Source: Sphingomonas sp. (GTDB taxonomy: Bacteria; Pseudomonadota; Alphaproteobacteria; Sphingomonadales; Sphingomonadaceae). Taken from it: a DNA stretch of 22,023 nt. The stretch spans positions 1-22,023 of the forward strand of contig JAFBAM010000293.1 in the NCBI GenBank assembly GCA_019247755.1, written 5' to 3'. Below are positions 15,894 through 22,023 of this stretch, piece after piece. Within the stretch, counting starts at the first letter, position 1; the number at the start of each line of letters is the position of its first letter. Position numbers and translations under genes: made by a program. The notes below the pieces were generated by a model. It saw nothing but the letters and a program-made list of their open reading frames with translations, made no database searches and was not told the origin of the DNA.

Positions 15894-17231
15894 TCAGGCC
15901 TTGACGATCTGCCCGCCAGCGATACCGCGCCGGGCGAGCGCGTTGCGTGTGTCGACGATCAGCGCGGCATGCTTTGCGACAAGGCCATAATCTACGGCCT
16001 CATGATCCGTTGCTATTAGCACCGCATCATAGCCGGCAAGCGCCTCGGCGGTCAGAGAGACCGAACCACGGCCCGCCAACCCGGCATAGGCTCGGGTCTG
16101 AGGAACGATCGGGATGTGCGGATCATAAAAGTCACAATCGGCACCCAGTTCCTCCAGCCGTTCGATGAGCTCAAGCGAGGGGCTTTCGCGCAGATCGTCA
16201 ACGTTCGGCTTGTAGGCCAATCCCAGAACCAGGATCTTCGCGCCCCTTACAGCGCGACCAGCCTGCTCGTTGAGCGCGTGCATTAGACGCGTGACGACGT
16301 AGCCCGGCATGCCGGTGTTGATGTGGCCAGCGAGCTCGATGAAGCGGCTCTCCACGCCGAACTCGCGTGCCTTCCAAGTGAGATAGAATGGATCGATCGG
16401 AATGCAGTGTCCGCCGAGGCCGGGACCTGGATAGAAGGCTTGGAAGCCGAACGGCTTGGTTGCCGCCGCGTCGATCACCTGCCAAACGTCAATGCCCATC
16501 TCGGCATAGACTTGCTTGAGCTCATTAACGAGCGCGATGTTGACGGCTCGAAATATGTTCTCGGTGAGCTTGGCTGCCTCGGCAACCGCGGCACTCGAAA
16601 CAGGTACGACCTTCTCCACGACCTGCGAAAAGAAGCATTCGGCAAGCGCGCGAGACTTGTCATCGTCGGCCCCCACCACCTTCGGCATCGTGCGCGTCGT
16701 GAAGGACTTGTTGCCGGGATCCTCGCGCTCGGGGGAGAACGCCAGGAAGGCATCTTTGCCGATGGTCACGCCGGCGTTTTCAAGGATCGGCTTGACGATT
16801 TCGTCGGTCGTGCCGGGCCAAGTGGTTGATTCTAGAACAATGAGCTGGCCGGGACGGATGGTACGCGCAATCTGCTCGGCCGTCGCGACTACATAGCTGA
16901 GATCTGGATCGCGGTTCCTCGTAAGTGGCGTAGGAACGCAGATCACCAGCACATCCGGCTCGCCGAGCCTATCGAAGTCAGCTGTGGCCTCGAGGTGCCC
17001 CGTGGAGATCGCCGCGCTGACGTCGTCGTCCGCAAGATAGTTGATGACATGCTCGCCCGCGTTGACGGCCGATACGCGCTCAGGATTGATGTCGAAGCCG
17101 GTCACTCGGAATCCCGCCGTCACGCAGGCAAGCGCGAGGGGAAGTCCCACATAGCCCATGCCGATGATACCGATGGTGGCGGTGCGCTCCTTGAGGCGGC
17201 TTAGCGTCTCGTCGAAAGCATTAGCCGACAC
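15894..17231 (-). CDS. Nucleotide-sugar 6-dehydrogenase (UDP-GlcNAc/UDP-hexose type, WbpA-like)
   Basis: The 445-residue protein has the NAD-binding motif GMGYVG (24-29 region), the central helix with K221 and N225 (AAKLTENIFRAVN), and the catalytic Cys276 in GGHCIPIDP. The third domain has KILVLGLAYKPNVDDLRESP. The segment FSPEREDPGN resembles UDP-N-acetylhexosamine dehydrogenases such as WbpA more than plain UDP-glucose dehydrogenases, but that distinction is tentative. It oxidises the C6 hydroxyl twice, giving a UDP-uronic acid and so a negative charge in the polymer. It heads a three-gene unit with a glycosyltransferase and an epimerase. The start codon is the first ATG; a GAAGGG stretch lies about 20 bases upstream, so the ribosome site is weak. 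Confidence 0.92.
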   Translation of the reverse strand: MSANAFDETLSRLKERTATIGIIGMGYVGLPLALACVTAGFRVTGFDINPERVSAVNAGEHVINYLADDDVSAAISTGHLEATADFDRLGEPDVLVICVPTPLTRNRDPDLSYVVATAEQIARTIRPGQLIVLESTTWPGTTDEIVKPILENAGVTIGKDAFLAFSPEREDPGNKSFTTRTMPKVVGADDDKSRALAECFFSQVVEKVVPVSSAAVAEAAKLTENIFRAVNIALVNELKQVYAEMGIDVWQVIDAAATKPFGFQAFYPGPGLGGHCIPIDPFYLTWKAREFGVESRFIELAGHINTGMPGYVVTRLMHALNEQAGRAVRGAKILVLGLAYKPNVDDLRESPSLELIERLEELGADCDFYDPHIPIVPQTRAYAGLAGRGSVSLTAEALAGYDAVLIATDHEAVDYGLVAKHAALIVDTRNALARRGIAGGQIVKA

Positions 17232-17267
17232 GGGCGAGGCCCTTCAGGAAGATTGTTCTTTTTTCCA

Positions 17268-17414
17268 TCAGGCTCCGATCCCGGCCACTTGTTCGGCATT
17301 CAGTAGCGAACTGCCGTGCGCGCTATCAATGACGTCCAGCGAAAATGTCTCGCCTTGGCGCACCTTGCAATTGTCTCGTGCTATGAGGTTGACGCCCGTA
17401 ACGCCAAGCTGCAC
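17268..17414 (-). CDS. Possible small ORF or gene remnant upstream of the dehydrogenase
   Basis: A 48-codon frame runs from a GTG at 17414 to TGA at 17268. An in-frame TAG lies just upstream (17426-17424). By hand count, GC is about 69, 42 and 65 percent at codon positions 1, 2 and 3, which is the pattern of real coding DNA here. The peptide (from VQLGVTGVNLIARDN to LLNAEQVAGIGA) has no motif I know. GGGAGG sits directly against the GTG, too close for normal use. It may be the decayed C-terminus of a lost gene or a small protein. The rest of the gap (17232-17442) shows no convincing promoter. Confidence 0.25.
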   Translation of the reverse strand: MQLGVTGVNLIARDNCKVRQGETFSLDVIDSAHGSSLLNAEQVAGIGA

Positions 17415-17442
17415 CTCCCGGCCCTATCGCGGGACAAACTGG

Positions 17443-18654
17443 ATGGCAGCCTTGAGCGCGAGACCTCTGCACATCTGTGTTGATGCGACGAGTTGGGCCA
17501 ACGACCGCGGCTTCGGGCGCTTCACGCGCGAGTTGCTCAAGGCCCTTCTCGTTCGCGACGAGGGTTTCAAGTATACCTTGCTGTTCGACCAGCTGCCCAA
17601 CGAGGCTCTACCGTCAGGTCCCGAGATTCTCACCGCACGGACGGGTCGCGGGCTGAATCAGGCCGCGGTTGGAAGCGAGGCACGATCGCCGGCTTATTTC
17701 TTGCAGATGGGGCGTCTCGCCAGAACCGTCCCCTACGACGTTTTCTTCTTTCCGACCCTGTATTCTTATTTCCCACTGCTCCAGCGGAAGCCATGCGTGG
17801 TTTGCTATCACGACGCGACAGCAGAACGATTTCCGGAACTCCTCTTTCCGACCAGGCGCAACCACTGGCTGTGGCGTGCGAAGACGGCACTCGCACACCT
17901 TCAAACCACACGGGCAATGACGGTCTCCGAGACGTCGGCAGCAGACCTCGAGACCATCCACAAATTTCCAAGGAGTCGGATTGATGTCGTGACGGAAGCG
18001 GCGGACGATACCTTTCGGGTCATCGAAAAGGCGAGCGCTCGTAAGAAGGCACGCTCGCGTCAAGGCATTCCGAAGGACGCCCACCTTCTCATTCACGTCG
18101 GCGGCATGAACGCCCACAAGAATATCCTTGGCCTCCTGAAGGCCATGCCGAAGATCATCTCAGCTGAGCCTAAGACCCATTTGGCTCTGGTTGGCGACAC
18201 GTCGGGCAAAGGCTTCTGGGATAATGTTGAGGAGCTGAGAGCCTTCGTCGAGGGTCATCATCCGCTATCGAGCCATGTGCATTTCACTGGCTATGTCGGC
18301 GATGCGGACCTCGCGCTGCTTATGAATGCGTCGGACGCACTTATCTTCCCTTCTCTTTGGGAAGGATTTGGACTGCCTGCCGTTGAAGCCATGTCCTGCG
18401 GCATTCCGGTGCTGGCGAGCAGCCGAGGTGGAAGCCTCCCCGAAATCGTGGGTGATGCGGGCCTTCTATTCGATCCCGAGAGCCCGGACGCTATTGCCAG
18501 CTGCGTCATCCGATTCCTGGCTGACGGAGCAGTGCGGGCACGGCTAGCGAAGAATGCGTTGAAGCGCTCCCGGCTCTATAGCTGGGAACGAGCCGCTCAG
18601 CTGGCCGAGAAATCCTTCCGCCACTGCTACTCCGACGCACTGCGGCCGCGTTGA
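17443..18654 (+). CDS. GT4-family glycosyltransferase (GT1/GT4 mannosyltransferase-like)
   Basis: The protein is about 403 residues from the ATG at 17443. It opens with HICVDATSWANDRGFGRFTREL, has CYHDAT in the acceptor domain, IHVGGMNAHKNILGLLKA in the donor domain, and the E-x7-E signature with E307 and E315 (WEGFGLPAVE). SLPEIVGDAGLLF is typical of mannosyl- and rhamnosyltransferases of this group. The frame stays open back to 17158, but that extension has no family match and overlaps the divergent dehydrogenase, so it is not used. GGGA lies about eight bases upstream of the ATG. The gene stands alone on the plus strand; donor and acceptor are not known. Confidence 0.87.
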   Translation: MAALSARPLHICVDATSWANDRGFGRFTRELLKALLVRDEGFKYTLLFDQLPNEALPSGPEILTARTGRGLNQAAVGSEARSPAYFLQMGRLARTVPYDVFFFPTLYSYFPLLQRKPCVVCYHDATAERFPELLFPTRRNHWLWRAKTALAHLQTTRAMTVSETSAADLETIHKFPRSRIDVVTEAADDTFRVIEKASARKKARSRQGIPKDAHLLIHVGGMNAHKNILGLLKAMPKIISAEPKTHLALVGDTSGKGFWDNVEELRAFVEGHHPLSSHVHFTGYVGDADLALLMNASDALIFPSLWEGFGLPAVEAMSCGIPVLASSRGGSLPEIVGDAGLLFDPESPDAIASCVIRFLADGAVRARLAKNALKRSRLYSWERAAQLAEKSFRHCYSDALRPR

Positions 18655-18756
18655 CCTCTACCAACAATCGAGCGCGGCCTGCCAAGCTTTAGGAAAGCCC
18701 TATTACGAGACGCCCGTCGCGCAAACTCTCGTCAACGAGGCGCAAACTCCGTTGGT

Positions 18757-19743
18757 TCAGCCACTATCCGCAGGGCTCACACAATCGCCTTGGCTCGGCT
18801 TCGGAAGCGAATAAATGGCTTCGAAGCGCCCATTTGTTTGGGAGCGCTTTCTTCTCGCTCGCATCAATAGAGGACGAATCGTCACGAACGCGGCTGAGTA
18901 GGCGGCAAACACGGGATCGAGCTTCGCAAGCTTACCAATCAGAGCAGCCGCATCTCCGAAATGATGTTCATAAAGCGCTCGACTGCAGCACCATTGGACA
19001 AGTTCCTTTTCCTGCATCTCGATGAATCCGGAAAATTCTGGATATCGAACCTTGAAGGGTGCTGTCGCTTCCCGCAACGAGCGGAGGAGACGCTGTGTGC
19101 CGTCGACCATCGATCCTGGAACCAGGCGATACCCCACCGAAACTTCGCGGGTGCAGACGAATTTAAAACGCTCAGCGAGTTTGAGATAAAGATGATAATC
19201 GTCCTGTCCCGGCAGGCTTTCATCGAAGCCTCCGACAGCCTCCAAGGCGGACTTGCGGACCATCCCGGCGCTTCCATTGCCAATAAAATTGCGCCGGCAA
19301 AGGTTTCGCAGCACATCTCCTTCGAAAAGCGGCTTGTCACTCGGGCTGATGACCTCTCCTTTCATATCTATGAGGCAGCTCCAGCTGTAGGCGACGGCCG
19401 TGTCCGTGTCGGATGCAGCCAGCCGATTAACCTGGCTCGCAAGGTGTGTCGGGCTCCACAGGTCATCATGGTCCAGAAAAGCGACATAGGTTCCGCGAGC
19501 CTCGGCGACGCCGCGGTTACGCGCGGCGGCAGCCCCGCGATTGATCTGCCTCACGATCCGAATCCGGCGATCTTCGTCGGCATGCCGCTGCAACAGGGCG
19601 GGCGTGGCGTCAGTGGAGCCGTCGTCTACAACAATGACCTCAAATGGCTCAAAGGTCTGCCGGCGGACACTTGTAAGGGTTTCGCCCACGACGGCCGCAC
19701 CGTTGTAGGTTGGAATAACAACGCTCGCTTCCTTTGCGGCCAT
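18757..19743 (-). CDS. GT2-family glycosyltransferase
   Basis: A 328-residue GT-A enzyme from the ATG at 19743, which has GGAGG four bases upstream; the frame extends to 19797 but without a matching N-terminus. Motifs in order are SVVIPTYNG (7-15), VVDDGSTD (38-45), the metal-binding LDHDD at 90-94, and GGFDESLPGQDDYHLYLKLA near the catalytic base. These are classic inverting GT2 features, using a nucleotide-sugar donor in the cytoplasm. Its last hundred residues are a helical tail with basic residues and no clear membrane helix. It converges on the plus-strand GT4 gene with about 100 bases between, which contain no clear terminator. Confidence 0.9.
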   Translation of the reverse strand: MAAKEASVVIPTYNGAAVVGETLTSVRRQTFEPFEVIVVDDGSTDATPALLQRHADEDRRIRIVRQINRGAAAARNRGVAEARGTYVAFLDHDDLWSPTHLASQVNRLAASDTDTAVAYSWSCLIDMKGEVISPSDKPLFEGDVLRNLCRRNFIGNGSAGMVRKSALEAVGGFDESLPGQDDYHLYLKLAERFKFVCTREVSVGYRLVPGSMVDGTQRLLRSLREATAPFKVRYPEFSGFIEMQEKELVQWCCSRALYEHHFGDAAALIGKLAKLDPVFAAYSAAFVTIRPLLMRARRKRSQTNGRFEAIYSLPKPSQGDCVSPADSG

Positions 19744-19901
19744 CAGCCCTCCAGGCGACGGGTTCGCCACATACTCTCTGTAATGGCAGCTTTCCACCCA
19801 GAGCTAGATTGGCATCCCATTCCCGCATTCCTTTCACGATCAGGGACTTGATGCTCAAAACGCTGCGGCCCAGAGGGTATAAAACCGAAATAGGTCGACA
19901 C

Positions 19902-19923
19902 GAGGTCGGCGCTCAGCGACCTC
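19902..19923 (-). terminator. Terminator-like hairpin after tRNA-Ser
   Basis: GAGGTCG (19902-19908) pairs with CGACCTC (19917-19923) around an eight-base loop, about 40 bases past the 3' end of the minus-strand tRNA. A TTTT lies some 15 bases further on, which is not the ideal position. It may end tRNA transcription or be part of the GT2 leader. Confidence 0.3.
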
Positions 19924-19963
19924 CGCTCAATGGTTATGTTGAGTGAAGCCGTGGGTAAGGCCG

Positions 19964-20053
<90 letters not shown>

Positions 20054-20143
20054 GTGAGGGAATCGCGCTGGCCGGGCGAGTGCCGGCTGCGGTCGGACGC
20101 GGCGCTCTAGCAGCGGCGGTTCGCATTGCCTAGATAGGAAGGC

Positions 20144-20518
20144 ATGACCCCTTTTGAACCTTTCGAACGTTCCACTGGCGTGGAACAGAAGATCGACATG
20201 CCGCTCGCCCGTTTCGCCATCGGCGACGTCGTCCGGCACCGGCTGTTCGACTTCCGCGGAATCATCTTCGATGTCGATCCGGAATTCGCGAACAGCGAGG
20301 AATGGTACGAGGCGATCCCCGAGGCGCTACGCCCAGCCAAGGAACAGCCCTATTACCACCTGCTCGCCGAGAACACCGAGACGACGTACATCGCCTACGT
20401 CAGCCAGCAGAATCTGGTCGTCGACGACAGCGAAGAGCCAATCGACCATCCCGACGTCGCGCAGATGTTCGAGCGACAGGACGGCCGCTACCGGCTTCGT
20501 CCGGTTCTCACCAACTGA
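20144..20518 (+). CDS. hspQ: Heat shock protein HspQ (YccV-like, hemimethylated-DNA-binding domain)
   Basis: A 124-residue protein with the YccV-like domain from about residue 20: ARFAIGDVVRHRLFDFRGII, DVDPEFAN, the YYHLLAEN core and YIAYVSQQNL, followed by a tail with HPDVAQMF. E. coli HspQ binds hemimethylated oriC DNA in vitro and acts as a specificity factor for the Lon protease; the alphaproteobacterial versions are less studied. AGGAAGG ends one base before the ATG at 20144, which supports this start and a slightly long N-terminus; an ATG at 20198 would trim it to the domain. It is a housekeeping gene marking the end of the polysaccharide region. Confidence 0.92.
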   Translation: MTPFEPFERSTGVEQKIDMPLARFAIGDVVRHRLFDFRGIIFDVDPEFANSEEWYEAIPEALRPAKEQPYYHLLAENTETTYIAYVSQQNLVVDDSEEPIDHPDVAQMFERQDGRYRLRPVLTN

Positions 20519-20523
20519 TCGGA

Positions 20524-20543
20524 GGGAGGGCCGAAGCCCTCCC
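20524..20543. terminator. Bidirectional hairpin between hspQ and the TonB receptor gene
   Basis: GGGAGGGC pairs with GCCCTCCC in eight GC-rich pairs. The loop reads CGAA on the plus strand and TTCG on the minus strand, a stable tetraloop. It lies between the convergent stops of hspQ (20518) and the receptor (20554). There is no T-run, so it may block transcription or protect the transcript ends. Confidence 0.6.
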
Positions 20544-20553
20544 CTCTCCCCTG

Positions 20554-22023
20554 TCAAAAATTGATCGACGCGCGACCGTAGACGAAGCGGCCGTTGAAGC
20601 CGAACGGCGAGAAGATCGAGTAAGGGATGTAGATCTGGTTCGCCGGGTAGACGCCACCGACCGAGGCCGGTCGCGGCCCGAACGGCGAGCGGTCGGGATA
20701 GACGTCGAAGATATTGTCGGCGCCAATTGCGAACTCGACCCCATGGCCGCCCTTCAACCTCAGTTCGAAGTCGGTCACCCACTTCGCGCTAAGCAGGATA
20801 TCGTCCGGACCGAGGGCCGTCAGGCTGGTCTGATTGGGGGCCAGCGGTGCAGCCGCGCCGGGCGAGATCACCTTGCCGTACCGGGTCGTCCGCGCGGTAA
20901 CGCCGAACTTGCCGATGTCACCGTCGGCACTGAGCACGACCTTGTCGCGCGGTTGGCCGTCGGTGAAGCGGATGCCCTCGATGCGGCCGAACAGGACGAG
21001 GCCCGGGATCTGCGCCAGCGGACCCAGCGCGTTGAGGCGCTTGTCGATCTTCTGCTTGTTGTAATTATAGGCCGCCGTGAGGTTCCACGTGCCCAGCTGG
21101 TGGAGGCCGAGGCGATAGGCGGCAACGACGTCGACGCCCTCGGTGGTCGTATCGAGGCCGTTGATGAAGAAGCGCGCAGCGCCGATGCTCGGGAAGCCCG
21201 CCGCCACCAGGATCGCGTTGACCGCTGCATTCTGCGCCGCAGTGCCGCTGCCTGCCGCGCCGAGGTTCTCGGTCAGGACGATCCGGTCCTTGATCTTGAT
21301 GTGGTAGTAATCGGCCGTGAGCGTCAGCCCGCGGAAGGGGTTGGCGGTGCCGCCGAAGCTGAAGTTGACCGATTTCTCCGGTTTCAGCGGCTTCGAACCC
21401 AGTGCCTGGGCAGCGGGCGCGTTCACCGCGAGCGTCGCAATATCCACCGGCAGGCCGCCGATGAAGTTCGTCGACGTCGTCGTGAAAAACTGCTGGTGCA
21501 GCGACGGCGCCCTGAAGCCGGTCGAAATGGACCCACGCAGCGCATAACCGTGAATGGGTTCCCACCGCGCAGCGAACTTGCCGTTCACGGTCGAACCGAA
21601 GTCCGAATAATGCTCGAAGCGTCCGGCGAGCGTCGTCGTCAGGCCCTCGGCGGGATCGGTGTCGAGCTCGGCATAAGCTGAATAGCTGTGGCGGCTGACG
21701 TCCGTCCGGCTGACGTCGGGGATGCCCGGGAAACCTTGCGCACCGACCGGCGCCTGGCGGCCCGGAAAGGTGCACTGGTTGGTCGTGCTGTTGAACACGC
21801 CTTGCAGCGACGTGCAGTTCGCCGCGGTCGTGTTGTTGACCGCCGCGCGGAACAGCGGCCCGATCGCCCAGGATTGATTGTCGCCTGGCCGCTCCTTGAA
21901 ATTCTCATGCCGGTATTCGGCGCCGGCGGCGACCGTCAGCGGCTTGGCGAAGCCGACGTCATAATCCTTCGACAGGTCGAGGTTGGCGATGTTCTGCGTG
22001 TATCGCAGCCCGCCCGCATCGAA
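20554..22023 (-). CDS. TonB-dependent outer membrane receptor, C-terminal 489 residues (5' end outside the window)
   Basis: The frame is open from the window edge to a TGA at 20554. It reads as the barrel part of a TonB-dependent receptor. Alternating hydrophobic strands are joined by acidic and Gly-rich loops, with GYALRGSISTGFRAPSLHQQ (the family's conserved ATGFRAPS-type segment), LKPEKSVNFSFG, DNIFDVYPDR, and a final strand GRFVYGRASINF ending in Phe, as outer-membrane insertion signals do. Such receptors take up iron chelates, vitamins or sugars using TonB energy; the ligand cannot be read here because the plug is missing. Two Cys lie in one loop (NCTSLQGV and QCTFPG). The gene seems unrelated to the polysaccharide genes. 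Confidence 0.9.
   Translation of the reverse strand, partial: FDAGGLRYTQNIANLDLSKDYDVGFAKPLTVAAGAEYRHENFKERPGDNQSWAIGPLFRAAVNNTTAANCTSLQGVFNSTTNQCTFPGRQAPVGAQGFPGIPDVSRTDVSRHSYSAYAELDTDPAEGLTTTLAGRFEHYSDFGSTVNGKFAARWEPIHGYALRGSISTGFRAPSLHQQFFTTTSTNFIGGLPVDIATLAVNAPAAQALGSKPLKPEKSVNFSFGGTANPFRGLTLTADYYHIKIKDRIVLTENLGAAGSGTAAQNAAVNAILVAAGFPSIGAARFFINGLDTTTEGVDVVAAYRLGLHQLGTWNLTAAYNYNKQKIDKRLNALGPLAQIPGLVLFGRIEGIRFTDGQPRDKVVLSADGDIGKFGVTARTTRYGKVISPGAAAPLAPNQTSLTALGPDDILLSAKWVTDFELRLKGGHGVEFAIGADNIFDVYPDRSPFGPRPASVGGVYPANQIYIPYSIFSPFGFNGRFVYGRASINF

Noticed and set aside
17416..17434. Short inverted repeat TCCCG/CGGGA covering the ribosome site of the plus-strand GT4
   Set aside because: A five-pair stem with a nine-base loop is too weak to claim as a regulatory switch.
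17158..17442. 95-residue N-terminal extension of the plus-strand GT4
   Set aside because: It overlaps the start of the divergent dehydrogenase and has no glycosyltransferase features; the normal family N-terminus begins right after the ATG at 17443.
18719..18749. Direct repeat GCGCAAACTC, two copies 21 bases apart
   Set aside because: Only ten bases and two copies, in a convergent gap with no other structure; could be chance or an unremarkable binding site.
20302..21681. A 459-codon plus-strand frame opposite the TonB receptor
   Set aside because: It lies antisense to a well-supported barrel protein, its translation is rich in Arg, Glu and Ala with no motifs, and it overlaps hspQ out of frame. 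It is a by-product of GC-rich third positions.

Overview
The window (22,023 bp, GC-rich with a strong coding bias) is almost entirely a cell-surface polysaccharide or glycoconjugate locus of a Gram-negative bacterium. A sphingomonad-like alphaproteobacterium is the best guess. The reasons are the alphaproteobacterial type of HspQ, the large TonB-dependent receptor with a C-terminal Phe, and dense overlapping sugar-biosynthesis genes; this is an inference, not proven.

Layout, left to right. (1) 1-1616, plus strand: the tail of an unidentified gene, then a lipoprotein glycoside hydrolase of the TIM-barrel (GH30-like) type. (2) 1621-10569, minus strand: a long gene train, read from the right. 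It holds a family 4 glycosyltransferase, a polytopic GT-C (GT39-like) transferase, a HAD-UbiA fusion resembling decaprenyl-phosphate phosphoribose synthase, a decayed remnant of a second family 4 glycosyltransferase, and an SDR sugar-nucleotide epimerase. It ends with a tight four-gene cassette: arylsulfotransferase (ASST)-like protein, small YIGPG membrane protein, small membrane protein and PAPS-type sulfotransferase. (3) 10746-13572, plus strand: a GMC oxidoreductase with a ferredoxin-like cysteine cluster and an OafA-type acyltransferase. (4) 13584-17231, minus strand: a nucleotide-sugar dehydrogenase, a glycosyltransferase and an SDR epimerase. (5) 17443-18654, plus strand: another GT4. 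(6) 18757-19743, minus strand: a GT2. (7) 19964-22023: housekeeping flank with tRNA-Ser(CGA), hspQ and the 3' part of a TonB-dependent receptor.

How it may work together (inference): the dehydrogenase and the two epimerases supply nucleotide sugars. Four intact soluble glycosyltransferases build the glycan. The HAD-UbiA and GT-C pair would add a sugar from a polyprenyl-phosphate carrier on the periplasmic side. The acyltransferase and the sulfotransferase cassette would decorate the polymer, and the lipoprotein hydrolase may trim it. No flippase, polymerase or sulfate-activation gene lies inside the window.

The most interesting features are the overlapping sulfotransferase cassette, the glycosyltransferase fossil at 5669-5778, the lipid-linked sugar pair, and the cysteine cluster in the GMC oxidoreductase. 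No insertion sequence, integrase, CRISPR array or rRNA was seen. No stretch over 300 bases lacks a gene; the larger gaps (10570-10745, 12288-12441, 17232-17442, 19744-19963) are described through the sites found in them.
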